From: Thermus sp041641215
GTDB taxonomy: Bacteria > Deinococcota > Deinococci > Deinococcales > Thermaceae
Direction: 5' to 3'
Assembly (NCBI GenBank): GCA_041641215.1
Contig: JBEPYU010000004.1
Coordinates: 8,558 to 72,557, forward strand
Length of the DNA: 64,000 nucleotides
The notes below the pieces were generated by a model. It saw nothing but the letters and a program-made list of their open reading frames with translations, made no database searches and was not told the origin of the DNA. Positions 7,783 to 15,764 of this stretch are shown one piece after another (the first letter of the stretch is position 1; every line of letters begins with the position of its first letter). Position numbers and translations under genes: made by a program.

Positions 7783-7983
7783 TCACCCCTCGTAGGGCAG
7801 AAGCCCCTTGATCCGTTCCCCTTCCGGCTTGGCCAGGACCAACTTCCGCCCCTTGAGGCGGATCTCCTTACCGGACTTCTTCCAGTTCAGGTGGCGCTTG
7901 CCCGTCCTCATGGCCACCACCTTGCCCGAAGCGGTGACCTTCACCCGCTTCTTGGCGCCCTTGTGGGTCTTCATCTTCGGCAT
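7783..7983 (-). CDS. rpmI: 50S ribosomal protein L35
   Basis: 66-residue L35 (MPKMKTHKGAKKRVKVTASG start, RHLNWKKSGKEIRLKG), full length. It has a strong ribosome-binding site, GGAGG, six bases before the ATG. That site touches the 3' arm of a long hairpin at 7992-8036, suggesting translation-level control. Confidence 0.97.
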   Translation of the reverse strand: MPKMKTHKGAKKRVKVTASGKVVAMRTGKRHLNWKKSGKEIRLKGRKLVLAKPEGERIKGLLPYEG

Positions 7984-7991
7984 AGGACCTC

Positions 7992-8036
7992 CTTTTGGGA
8001 AGCGCCCCTAGTGGGGACTTAAGGGCTTCCCAAAAG
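7992..8036 (-). promoter_or_regulatory. hairpin next to the rpmI ribosome-binding site
   Basis: A perfect 12-bp inverted repeat, CTTTTGGGAAGC (minus-strand 8036-8025) with GCTTCCCAAAAG (8003-7992), encloses a second small stem, CCCC-CTAG/TAGT-GGGG type, at 8005-8015. The lower arm ends on the rpmI Shine-Dalgarno sequence (7988-7992). A TATAGT hexamer lies just upstream, at about 8043-8048, so a separate rpmI-rplT promoter is possible. In E. coli and Bacillus, L20 binds leader structures in this operon; that this hairpin is an L20 target is inference. Confidence 0.55.
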
Positions 8037-8070
8037 CCTACCCACTATAGCAAGGCCAGGGCGAGGGTGT

Positions 8071-8586
8071 CTAGGCAGAGACCTTAAGGGGGGCCAACAG
8101 CATGTTCATATCCCGGCCCAGAAGCTCGGGCTTCATCTCCACCGAGGCGATATCCTTGAGGTCCTGGGCCACCCTTTCCAAAAGCCTCTGCCCAAGTTCA
8201 GGATGGGCCACCTCCCGGCCCCGGAACATGATGGTCACCTTGACCTTGTGGCCCTCCTCGAGGAAGCGCCGGATATGGCCAAGCTTCACCTGGTAATCGT
8301 GATCGTCGATCCGGACCCGGAGCTTGATGGACTTGACCTCCGTGCGCTTGGCCTTCTTTCGGGCCTCCTTCTCGGCGATCTGCTGCTCGTAGCGCCACTT
8401 GGCGTAGTCCATGATCCGGGCCACGGGAGGGTCGGCGGTAGGACCCACCAGGACCAGGTCCAACCCCTCCTCCTCGGCCAGGCGCAGGGCCGAGCGGGTC
8501 TCCATCACCCCTAGCTGCTTGCCGTCTGGACCGATCACCCGAACCTGACGCGCGCGGATCTGCTCGTTCACCAGGTACTCCTTGAT
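8071..8586 (-). CDS. infC: translation initiation factor IF-3 (AUC start)
   Basis: Binds the 30S subunit, blocks premature 50S joining and proofreads the start codon. The 171-residue protein has both IF-3 domains (LGVMETRSALRLAEEEGLD, then RMDYAKWRYEQQ-type linker and VKVTIMFRGREVAHPELG). The first ATG/GTG-based frame begins at NEQIRARQV (GTG at 8571) and would lose conserved residues. The upstream codons read AUC-AAG-GAG-UAC-CUG (IKEYL), matching MKEYL of T. thermophilus IF-3. They follow a stop codon and a GGGGAGGTGG ribosome-binding site, so AUC at 8586 is chosen as the start. A rare start codon is the classical means by which IF-3 limits its own synthesis. Confidence 0.93.
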   Translation of the reverse strand: MKEYLVNEQIRARQVRVIGPDGKQLGVMETRSALRLAEEEGLDLVLVGPTADPPVARIMDYAKWRYEQQIAEKEARKKAKRTEVKSIKLRVRIDDHDYQVKLGHIRRFLEEGHKVKVTIMFRGREVAHPELGQRLLERVAQDLKDIASVEMKPELLGRDMNMLLAPLKVSA

Positions 8587-8677
8587 CTACACCACCTCCC
8601 CGCCCGCAAAGGCCTTTCCCACCGGTTTGCGGGCTATAGGCAGTGTAGCAGGAAACGCCCTCCCCTACAATGGAGGC

Positions 8678-9439
8678 ATGGTCCAAGAGGAAAGGGGCCG
8701 CCTGTACCGCATCTTCCTCAACGACCCCAAGCGGCGAAACCCCCTCTCCCCCGAAATGGTCCAAGCCCTCCTCGAGGCCCTAAACCGCGCGGAGGAAGAC
8801 CCCGAGGCCCGGGTGGTGGTCCTCTCGGGGCGGGGAAAGGCCTTTAGCGCCGGGGCCGATCTCGCCTTTCTGGAACGGGTCACAGACCTCCCCGCGGAGG
8901 AAAACTACGCCCACGCCCTAGGCCTCATGCGCCTTTTCCATCGGCTTTACACCTTCCCCAAGCCCACCCTGGCCGCGGTGAACGGCCCCGCGGTGGCGGG
9001 GGGAGCAGGGCTCGCCCTGGCCTGCGACCTGGTGGTGATGGAGGAAGGGGCCAGGCTCGGGTTCACCGAGGTTAGGATCGGCTTCGTGGCCGCCTTGGTA
9101 GGGGTCATCCTGGCCCGCGCGGTGGGGGAAAAGGTGGCCAAGGACCTCCTCCTTACGGGAAGGCTCCTAGGGGCCGAGGAGGCCAAGGCCTTAGGCCTCG
9201 TCAACCGGGTGGCCCCCAAGGGCCAGGCCCTAGAGGTGGCCCTAGCCTTAGGGGAGGAGGTGGCCCAAGGGGCTCCCACCTCCTTGCGCCTCACCAAGGA
9301 GCTCCTCCTCGCCCTGCCCGGGATGGGCCTGGAGGAGGGGTTCCGCCTTGCAGCCCTGGCCAACGCCTGGGTTCGGGAAACGGGGGACCTCAAGGAGGGG
9401 ATCCGGGCCTTCTTTGAAAAACGCCCTCCCCGCTTTTAG
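8678..9439 (+). CDS. enoyl-CoA hydratase/isomerase family protein
   Basis: 253-residue crotonase-fold protein with the oxyanion-hole motifs FSAGADLAFLE and AAVNGPAVAGGAGLALACD and the catalytic-region Glu in LGFTEVRIGFV. Hydratase or isomerase acting on acyl-CoA, probably in fatty acid breakdown. ATG 8678 has TGGAGGC directly before it and lies downstream of a TACAAT hexamer, so I prefer it to an in-frame start at 8582. It is divergent from infC, and glnS begins about ten bases after its stop. Exact substrate cannot be told. Confidence 0.92.
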   Translation: MVQEERGRLYRIFLNDPKRRNPLSPEMVQALLEALNRAEEDPEARVVVLSGRGKAFSAGADLAFLERVTDLPAEENYAHALGLMRLFHRLYTFPKPTLAAVNGPAVAGGAGLALACDLVVMEEGARLGFTEVRIGFVAALVGVILARAVGEKVAKDLLLTGRLLGAEEAKALGLVNRVAPKGQALEVALALGEEVAQGAPTSLRLTKELLLALPGMGLEEGFRLAALANAWVRETGDLKEGIRAFFEKRPPRF

Positions 9440-9449
9440 ACTGGATGGG

Positions 9450-11093
9450 GTGGAGCTTCCCCGGACCTTTATCCACGAGATCATCGAGAAGGACCTAAGG
9501 GAGGGCCGCTACCTTCGGGTAGTCACCCGCTTTCCCCCCGAACCCAACGGCTACCTCCACATCGGCCACGCCCGGAGCATCGCCCTGAACTTCGGCCTGG
9601 CCCGGGCCTATGGCGGGGCCTGCTTCCTGCGCATGGACGACACCAACCCCGAGACGGAAAAGGAGGAGTACGCCCAGGCCATCCTCGAGGACGTCCGCTG
9701 GTTGGGATTCGAGCCGGATGGGATCTTCTACGCCTCCGACTACTTCGAGCGGATGTACGCCTGCGCCTTGGTCCTCATCCAGGAGGGGAAAGCCTACGTG
9801 GACGACCTCCCGGAGGAGGAGATGGCCGCCCTAAGGGCCAAGGGGCAGCCGAGCCCCTACCGGGATAGGCCCATAGGGGAAAACCTGGAGCTTTTCGAGA
9901 GGATGCGCCGGGGGGAGTTTCCCACGGGGAGCCGGGTCCTCAGGGCCAAGATCGACCCCGCCCACCCCAACTTCAAGCTGCGGGACCCCGTGCTCTACCG
10001 CATCGTCCACGCCCCCCATTACCACGTGGGGGACCGCTGGACGATCTACCCCCTTTACGACTACGCCCACCCCTTGGAGGACTTCATCGAGGGGGTAACC
10101 CACTCCCTTTGCACCCTGGAATTCGAAAACAACCGGGCGGTCTACGACTGGGTCATCGAAAACCTCAAGGGAAAGTGCGGCTTTCCCCTGGGCCCTAGGC
10201 CCCACCAGTACGAGTTTGCCCGGCTGGACCTGGGCCACACCGTCCTCTCCAAGAGGAAACTCGCGCGCCTGGTGGAGGAAGGATGGGTAGGGGGCTGGGA
10301 CGACCCCCGCCTGCCCACCCTAAGGGCCCTAAGGCGCCGGGGGGTGCGGCCCGAGGCCATCTTGGAGTTCGTGCGGCGGACAGGGGTCTCCCGCCACGAG
10401 GCCCTGGTGGAGATGGACCTCCTGGAGGAGGTCATCCGGGACGACCTCAACCCCATCGCCCCCCGGATCCTTGGGGTCATCGAGCCCCTTAAGGTGGTCC
10501 TCACGAACTACGAGGGGGAGGAGTGGATCGAGGCCCCCTACTGGCCCCGGGATATCCCCAAGGAGGGGACGAGGCCCCTCCCCTTCTCCCCGGAGCTCTA
10601 CATCGAGCGCACGGACTTTAGCCTCCACCCCCCTAAGGGCTGGAGGCGCCTGGCCCCCGGGCAAAGGGTGCGGCTTCGGCACGCCTACGTGATCGAGCTC
10701 GAGGACGCGGTGGTAGAGGGGGGAGAGGTGCGCCTCCTCAAGGCCCGGATCGTCCCCGGAACCCTAGGGGCCAACCCCGAAGAAGGGCCCAAGCCCAAGG
10801 GGGTGATCCACTGGGTCTCGGCCCGGCACGGGCTTCCCGCAGAGTTTCGCCTCTACGGAAGGCTTTTCCTCACCAAAGACCCCGAGGAGGGGGGGGATTT
10901 CCTGAAAAACCTCAACCCCAAGGCCCTGGAGGTCAAAAGGGGCTACATCGAGCCCAGCGTGGCCCAAGACCCCAAGGAGACCCGTTACCAGCTGGAAAGG
11001 CTCGGCTACTTCTGGCAAGACCCCCTGGACTCGAGGCCCGGCCACCTGGTCTTTAACCGGATCGTGCCCCTGAAGGAGGGGTACCGGCTATAG
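9450..11093 (+). CDS. glnS: glutaminyl-tRNA synthetase
   Basis: Charges tRNA-Gln with glutamine. Class I catalytic core with RFPPEPNGYLHIGHARSI (HIGH motif near residue 35), the Gln-specific LRMDDTNPE, the LSKRKL variant of KMSKS near 275, and a C-terminal beta-barrel anticodon-binding region. The glutamate/glutamine family split is settled by the eukaryote-like GlnRS motifs and the C-terminal barrels. About 547 residues, without the extra YqeY-like domain seen in Deinococcus GlnRS. GTG 9450 is the first plausible start after the hydratase stop at 9439; a slightly longer start cannot be excluded. Confidence 0.93.
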   Translation: MELPRTFIHEIIEKDLREGRYLRVVTRFPPEPNGYLHIGHARSIALNFGLARAYGGACFLRMDDTNPETEKEEYAQAILEDVRWLGFEPDGIFYASDYFERMYACALVLIQEGKAYVDDLPEEEMAALRAKGQPSPYRDRPIGENLELFERMRRGEFPTGSRVLRAKIDPAHPNFKLRDPVLYRIVHAPHYHVGDRWTIYPLYDYAHPLEDFIEGVTHSLCTLEFENNRAVYDWVIENLKGKCGFPLGPRPHQYEFARLDLGHTVLSKRKLARLVEEGWVGGWDDPRLPTLRALRRRGVRPEAILEFVRRTGVSRHEALVEMDLLEEVIRDDLNPIAPRILGVIEPLKVVLTNYEGEEWIEAPYWPRDIPKEGTRPLPFSPELYIERTDFSLHPPKGWRRLAPGQRVRLRHAYVIELEDAVVEGGEVRLLKARIVPGTLGANPEEGPKPKGVIHWVSARHGLPAEFRLYGRLFLTKDPEEGGDFLKNLNPKALEVKRGYIEPSVAQDPKETRYQLERLGYFWQDPLDSRPGHLVFNRIVPLKEGYRL

Positions 11094-11519
11094 CCCCAGG
11101 CTCACCCCCAAGGCCGCCCCCAGCCCTAGGCTTTGGCGGGGGGTGAGGTAGTACACGGGGTAGACCTCGAAGTAAGGGGAAAGGAGGGGCAAGGGAAGGT
11201 TGAGGCCCGTCCCGAGGACCAGGCGCACCCCCGCCTGGCCCCGCCCATCCCAGGGGAGGCTTAGGGCAAGCCCCGTCCCATAGAAGGCCCCCGCCCCCAG
11301 GTAGAGGTCCGTAAGGGGAAGGGAGAGGAGGAGGTCTACCCCCCCGCCCGAGGCCTCAAGGCCCACCCCCCCATAGACCCGCCCCTGGAGGAGGAAGGGC
11401 ACCAGGGGAAACCGCACCCCCCCTTGGAGGCCGAAGGGGCTACCCCCTTGGACCTCTACCCGCTGGGCCCAGGCCAAACCCAAGAACAAGAAGAGGAGAA
11501 CCATCCACACCCTAGCCAC
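11088..11519 (-). CDS. secreted small beta-rich protein, probably envelope-associated
   Basis: 143 residues with a clear signal peptide (MARVWMVLLFLFLGLAWAQ, cleavage after AQ). The remainder alternates hydrophobic and small residues with repeated Gly and Tyr (GVRFPLVPFLLQGRVYGGVGL; YFEVYPVYYLTP), as in short transmembrane beta-barrels of the outer membrane. I recognise no named family. It overlaps the following minus-strand gene by eight bases and meets glnS tail to tail. Confidence 0.65.
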   Translation of the reverse strand: MARVWMVLLFLFLGLAWAQRVEVQGGSPFGLQGGVRFPLVPFLLQGRVYGGVGLEASGGGVDLLLSLPLTDLYLGAGAFYGTGLALSLPWDGRGQAGVRLVLGTGLNLPLPLLSPYFEVYPVYYLTPRQSLGLGAALGVSLGL

Positions 11520-11823
11520 GCCGCACCTCCTCTAAGAGATCCTCTAAGGCTACGGAAGGGACCCCGTGGGTCCCCGGGCGGTAGTCTACCATAACCGCCC
11601 CCACCCCAAGCCGGGCCAGGGCCCGAAGAAAGGCCTCCTTGAGGGCCCGGCCCTCCAAGGCCCCCACCCCCATCCCCAGGTGGGGGTAGGCGGCGAGGAA
11701 GGCCTCCGCCCCTTCCCGACGGGTCCAGATCCCGGAAAAGCGCTCCCCCAAGACCTCGAGGACCAGGTGCTCCCCGGGCTCCCCTTCCAGGACGTACCAG
11801 GTTCCGGAAAGGTCGGGCTCCAC
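11512..11823 (-). CDS. conserved hypothetical protein, about 103 aa
   Basis: Small soluble protein (MEPDLSGTWYVLEGEPGEHLVL). The pattern of a short beta-hairpin, FLAAYPHLGMGVGALEG, and an alpha/beta C-terminus with VMVDYRPGTHGVPSVALEDLL is reminiscent of SseB-type N-terminal domains, but I cannot assign it. It is divergent from tlyA by 17 bases and overlaps the secreted protein gene, suggesting a two-gene unit. Confidence 0.6.
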   Translation of the reverse strand: MEPDLSGTWYVLEGEPGEHLVLEVLGERFSGIWTRREGAEAFLAAYPHLGMGVGALEGRALKEAFLRALARLGVGAVMVDYRPGTHGVPSVALEDLLEEVRRG

Positions 11824-11840
11824 CGGTCCATAATACCCTC

Positions 11841-12539
11841 GTGCGCCTGGACCGGTACCTGGTGGCTAGGGGCCTGGTGGAAAGCCGGGAAAAGGCCAAG
11901 CGCCTCATCCTAGAAGGCCGGGTCCGGGTGGAGGGAAAGGCGGTGCTTAAGCCCGCCCACCCCGTGCCCCCAGGGGCCAGGGTGGAGGTGGAGGGGGAAA
12001 GGTACGTGGGCCGGGGGGCCTACAAGCTCCTTGGGGCCCTCGAGGCCTTCCCCTTGGGGGTAGAGGGGCGGGTGGCCCTGGACCTCGGGGCCGGCACGGG
12101 GGGGTTCACCCAGGTCCTCCTGGAAAGGGGAGCCCGGCGGGTCTATGCGGTGGACGTGGGCAAGGGCCAGCTCCACCCCGCCTTGCGCCAGGACCCCCGG
12201 GTGGTGGTCCTGGAGGGGGTGGATGGGCGGGACCTCCGCCTCCCCGAAAGGGTGGACCTCGGGGTCATGGACGTGGCCTTCATCTCCGCCACCCTTCTCC
12301 TCCCCAGGCTCCTCGAGGCCCTAAGGCCCAAAGGGGAGGCCCTGGTCCTGGTCAAGCCCCAGTTCGAACTGGGCCCCGGCCACCGGGTGGTCCGGGACCC
12401 CCGCCTCTGGGAAAAGGCCATCGGGCGGGTCCAGGGGGAGGCCGAGGCCTTGGGCTTCCGGGCCCTAGGGGTAAGCCCCAGCCCCCTTCCCGGGAAGGAG
12501 GGCAACCGGGAGTTTTGGCTATGGCTCAAGGCCCCTTGA
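11841..12539 (+). CDS. tlyA: TlyA-family rRNA 2'-O-methyltransferase with S4 domain
   Basis: 232 residues: an N-terminal S4 RNA-binding domain (MRLDRYLVARGLVESREKAK, residues 1-60), then an FtsJ-like SAM methyltransferase domain with LDLGAGTGGFTQVLLERGA and the catalytic-site pieces MDVAFIS and LVKPQFE. TlyA methylates ribose of cytidines in 16S and 23S rRNA in mycobacteria; the target here is inferred from the family. GTG 11841 sits a few bases after TAATAC, so the mRNA is probably leaderless. The 3' end overlaps asd by 14 bases, tail to tail. Confidence 0.9.
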   Translation: MRLDRYLVARGLVESREKAKRLILEGRVRVEGKAVLKPAHPVPPGARVEVEGERYVGRGAYKLLGALEAFPLGVEGRVALDLGAGTGGFTQVLLERGARRVYAVDVGKGQLHPALRQDPRVVVLEGVDGRDLRLPERVDLGVMDVAFISATLLLPRLLEALRPKGEALVLVKPQFELGPGHRVVRDPRLWEKAIGRVQGEAEALGFRALGVSPSPLPGKEGNREFWLWLKAP

Positions 12540-13521
12540 GCCACTCCTCCGCGATCTGGACCGCGTTGAGGGCCGCTCCCTTGAGGAGCTGGTCCCCCAC
12601 TACGAAGAAATCGAGGCCGTTTTCGAAGGCCAGGCTCTGGCGGAGGCGGCCCACCTCCACCTGCCACTTCCCGCTTGCGGTAAGGGGCATGGGGTAGCGC
12701 CGGGAAGCGGGCTCGTCCACCACCTCCACCCCGGGGGCCTGGGCCAGGACCTCCCGGGCCGCCTCCGGGGAGACGGGCCTTTCAAACTCCACGCTCACCG
12801 CCTCGGCATGGGCCCTAAGGGTGGGCACCCGCACCGCGGTGGCGCTGATCCTTAGGGAATCGTCCCCAAAGATTTTGTGGGTTTCCCACACCACCTTCAT
12901 CTCCTCCCGGGTATAGCCGTTTTCCTGGAAGGCATCTATGTGGGGGATGACGTTGAAGGGCAAAGGGTGGGCGAAGACCTCGGCCACCGGGCTTTCCCCG
13001 TGCAGGTAGCGGTGGGTTTCCCTTAATAGCTCCTCCATCCCCTTGGCCCCGGCCCCGCTGGCCGCCTGGTAGGTGGCCACGATGACCCGCTTCGCCCGAA
13101 AGGCCCGGTGCAGGGGCCAAAGGGCCATGACCAGGATGGCCGTGGTGCAGTTGGGGTTGGCAATGATGCCCTGGTGTTGGAAGATTCGCTCCCGGTTCAC
13201 CTCGGGCACCACCAGGGGCACCTCGGGCTCGTAGCGGAAGGCGCTGGAGTTGTCGATCACCAAGGCTCCCCCTTGGGCCCAAACGGGGGCCAGGGCCTTG
13301 GAAAGGGACCCTCCGGCGCTGGCCAAGACCAAATCCACCGGCAAAGGCCCCTCGGGAAGGGGCTCCACCGGGATGGCCTCCCCCCGGAAGGCCATGGTCT
13401 TGCCCGCAGAGCGGGGGGAAGCGTACAGCCTAAGCTCACTCAAGGGAAAGTTCCGGGCCTCGAGGACCTTCAGCATCTCCTGCCCCACGGCCCCCGTGGC
13501 CCCTACCACGGCCACCCTCAT
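12526..13521 (-). CDS. asd: aspartate-semialdehyde dehydrogenase
   Basis: Reduces aspartyl phosphate to aspartate semialdehyde for lysine, threonine and methionine synthesis. 331 residues with the NADP-binding VAVVGATGAVGQEML, catalytic Cys in ANPNCTTAILVMAL (about 128), QAASGAGAKGMEEL and the His-containing RAHAEAVSVEF. The length is typical. It supplies the step after LysC, encoded at 23.4-24.6 kb in the same window. Confidence 0.96.
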   Translation of the reverse strand: MRVAVVGATGAVGQEMLKVLEARNFPLSELRLYASPRSAGKTMAFRGEAIPVEPLPEGPLPVDLVLASAGGSLSKALAPVWAQGGALVIDNSSAFRYEPEVPLVVPEVNRERIFQHQGIIANPNCTTAILVMALWPLHRAFRAKRVIVATYQAASGAGAKGMEELLRETHRYLHGESPVAEVFAHPLPFNVIPHIDAFQENGYTREEMKVVWETHKIFGDDSLRISATAVRVPTLRAHAEAVSVEFERPVSPEAAREVLAQAPGVEVVDEPASRRYPMPLTASGKWQVEVGRLRQSLAFENGLDFFVVGDQLLKGAALNAVQIAEEWLKGP

Positions 13522-13593
13522 CCTCTCTCCTCCTTGCTGGCCACCCAGAAGCCCACCATGGTTTCGCCTCCCAGACCTTCTTCACCCAAAGGG

Positions 13594-13815
13594 CTACCCC
13601 AGCACCTTGGCCCGCAGAAGGGCTGGACCCCGCAGGGGAAGGACCTCGTCCTCCTTTAGATCCAGCAAAGCCAAGGTGTTTCCCTCATGGTCCACAAACT
13701 CGACCATGTAGCCACCCTTGGGATAGACCAGGACCACCGTACCCACATCCCCCGCCTCGAGGCCCACTTCCCTGTGGTCGCGCTTAAGAACCACCAGATC
13801 GTGCTCGCGGATCAT
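13594..13815 (-). CDS. DUF4926 protein
   Basis: 73-residue protein, all-beta in character (MIREHDLVVLKRDHREVGLE, DVGTVVLVYPKGGYMVEF), matching the DUF4926 pattern of an SH3-like small barrel. ATG 13815 overlaps the stop of the upstream DUF6883-like frame (ATGA), so the two are coupled. Function is unknown. The pair recalls small two-gene modules in cyanobacteria and Chloroflexi, which may be toxin-antitoxin-like; that is recollection plus inference. Confidence 0.75.
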   Translation of the reverse strand: MIREHDLVVLKRDHREVGLEAGDVGTVVLVYPKGGYMVEFVDHEGNTLALLDLKEDEVLPLRGPALLRAKVLG

Positions 13816-14112
13816 TTCTCCCTCCACGGGTAGGCGGTCACCAAGCGAAAGGTATCCTCTCCCTCCCCACGATACCAAACGCTTTGCAGGAGAACCGGAC
13901 CCGTGGGGCAGACCAAAGGGCCCCTTAGGACCAAGACCTCCCCATCCCCGTATAGCCCCGGGCGCCTTTGGACTTCCTGAGCCGCCTGGGCATGCGCCAA
14001 AAGCGCGGCCTCCAGCACCTCCGGTGCATCCACGGGAAAACCCCTGGACAGAAAAAACCGCGCCTTGCTCCCCCCTTCCGGATGCCTAGGGCACGAGAAA
14101 ACCCATTCCTGC
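13812..14112 (-). pseudogene. DUF6883-like gene lacking its 5' end
   Basis: On the minus strand an open frame reads HRQEWVFSCPRHPEGGSKAR then FFLSRGFPVDAPEVLEAALL, and ends with SVWYR...FRLVTAYPWREK, matching the HP-G-KARFF core and the VW...RLVTAYP ending of DUF6883 proteins. No ATG, GTG or TTG occurs upstream in this frame before it runs into the glyS coding end. The conserved KARFF segment lies before the only internal GTG (14033). So either the N-terminus has been lost against glyS, or translation starts at 14033 and gives a 73-residue truncated product. Its stop overlaps the DUF4926 start. Confidence 0.55.
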
Positions 14113-14124
14113 CGGTGCCCTCCC

Positions 14125-15645
<1,521 letters not shown>

Positions 15646-15764
15646 CCTCCCTCCTAAGAAGGGGCCTTCGGCCCTATAGGGGGCATCTTACCCCAGGGGC
15701 AAGGTAAGCCTAGGCCCAAACACCCCCCCGCTTGGGCTTAAACTAGAGGATAGGGGTAGGAGCC

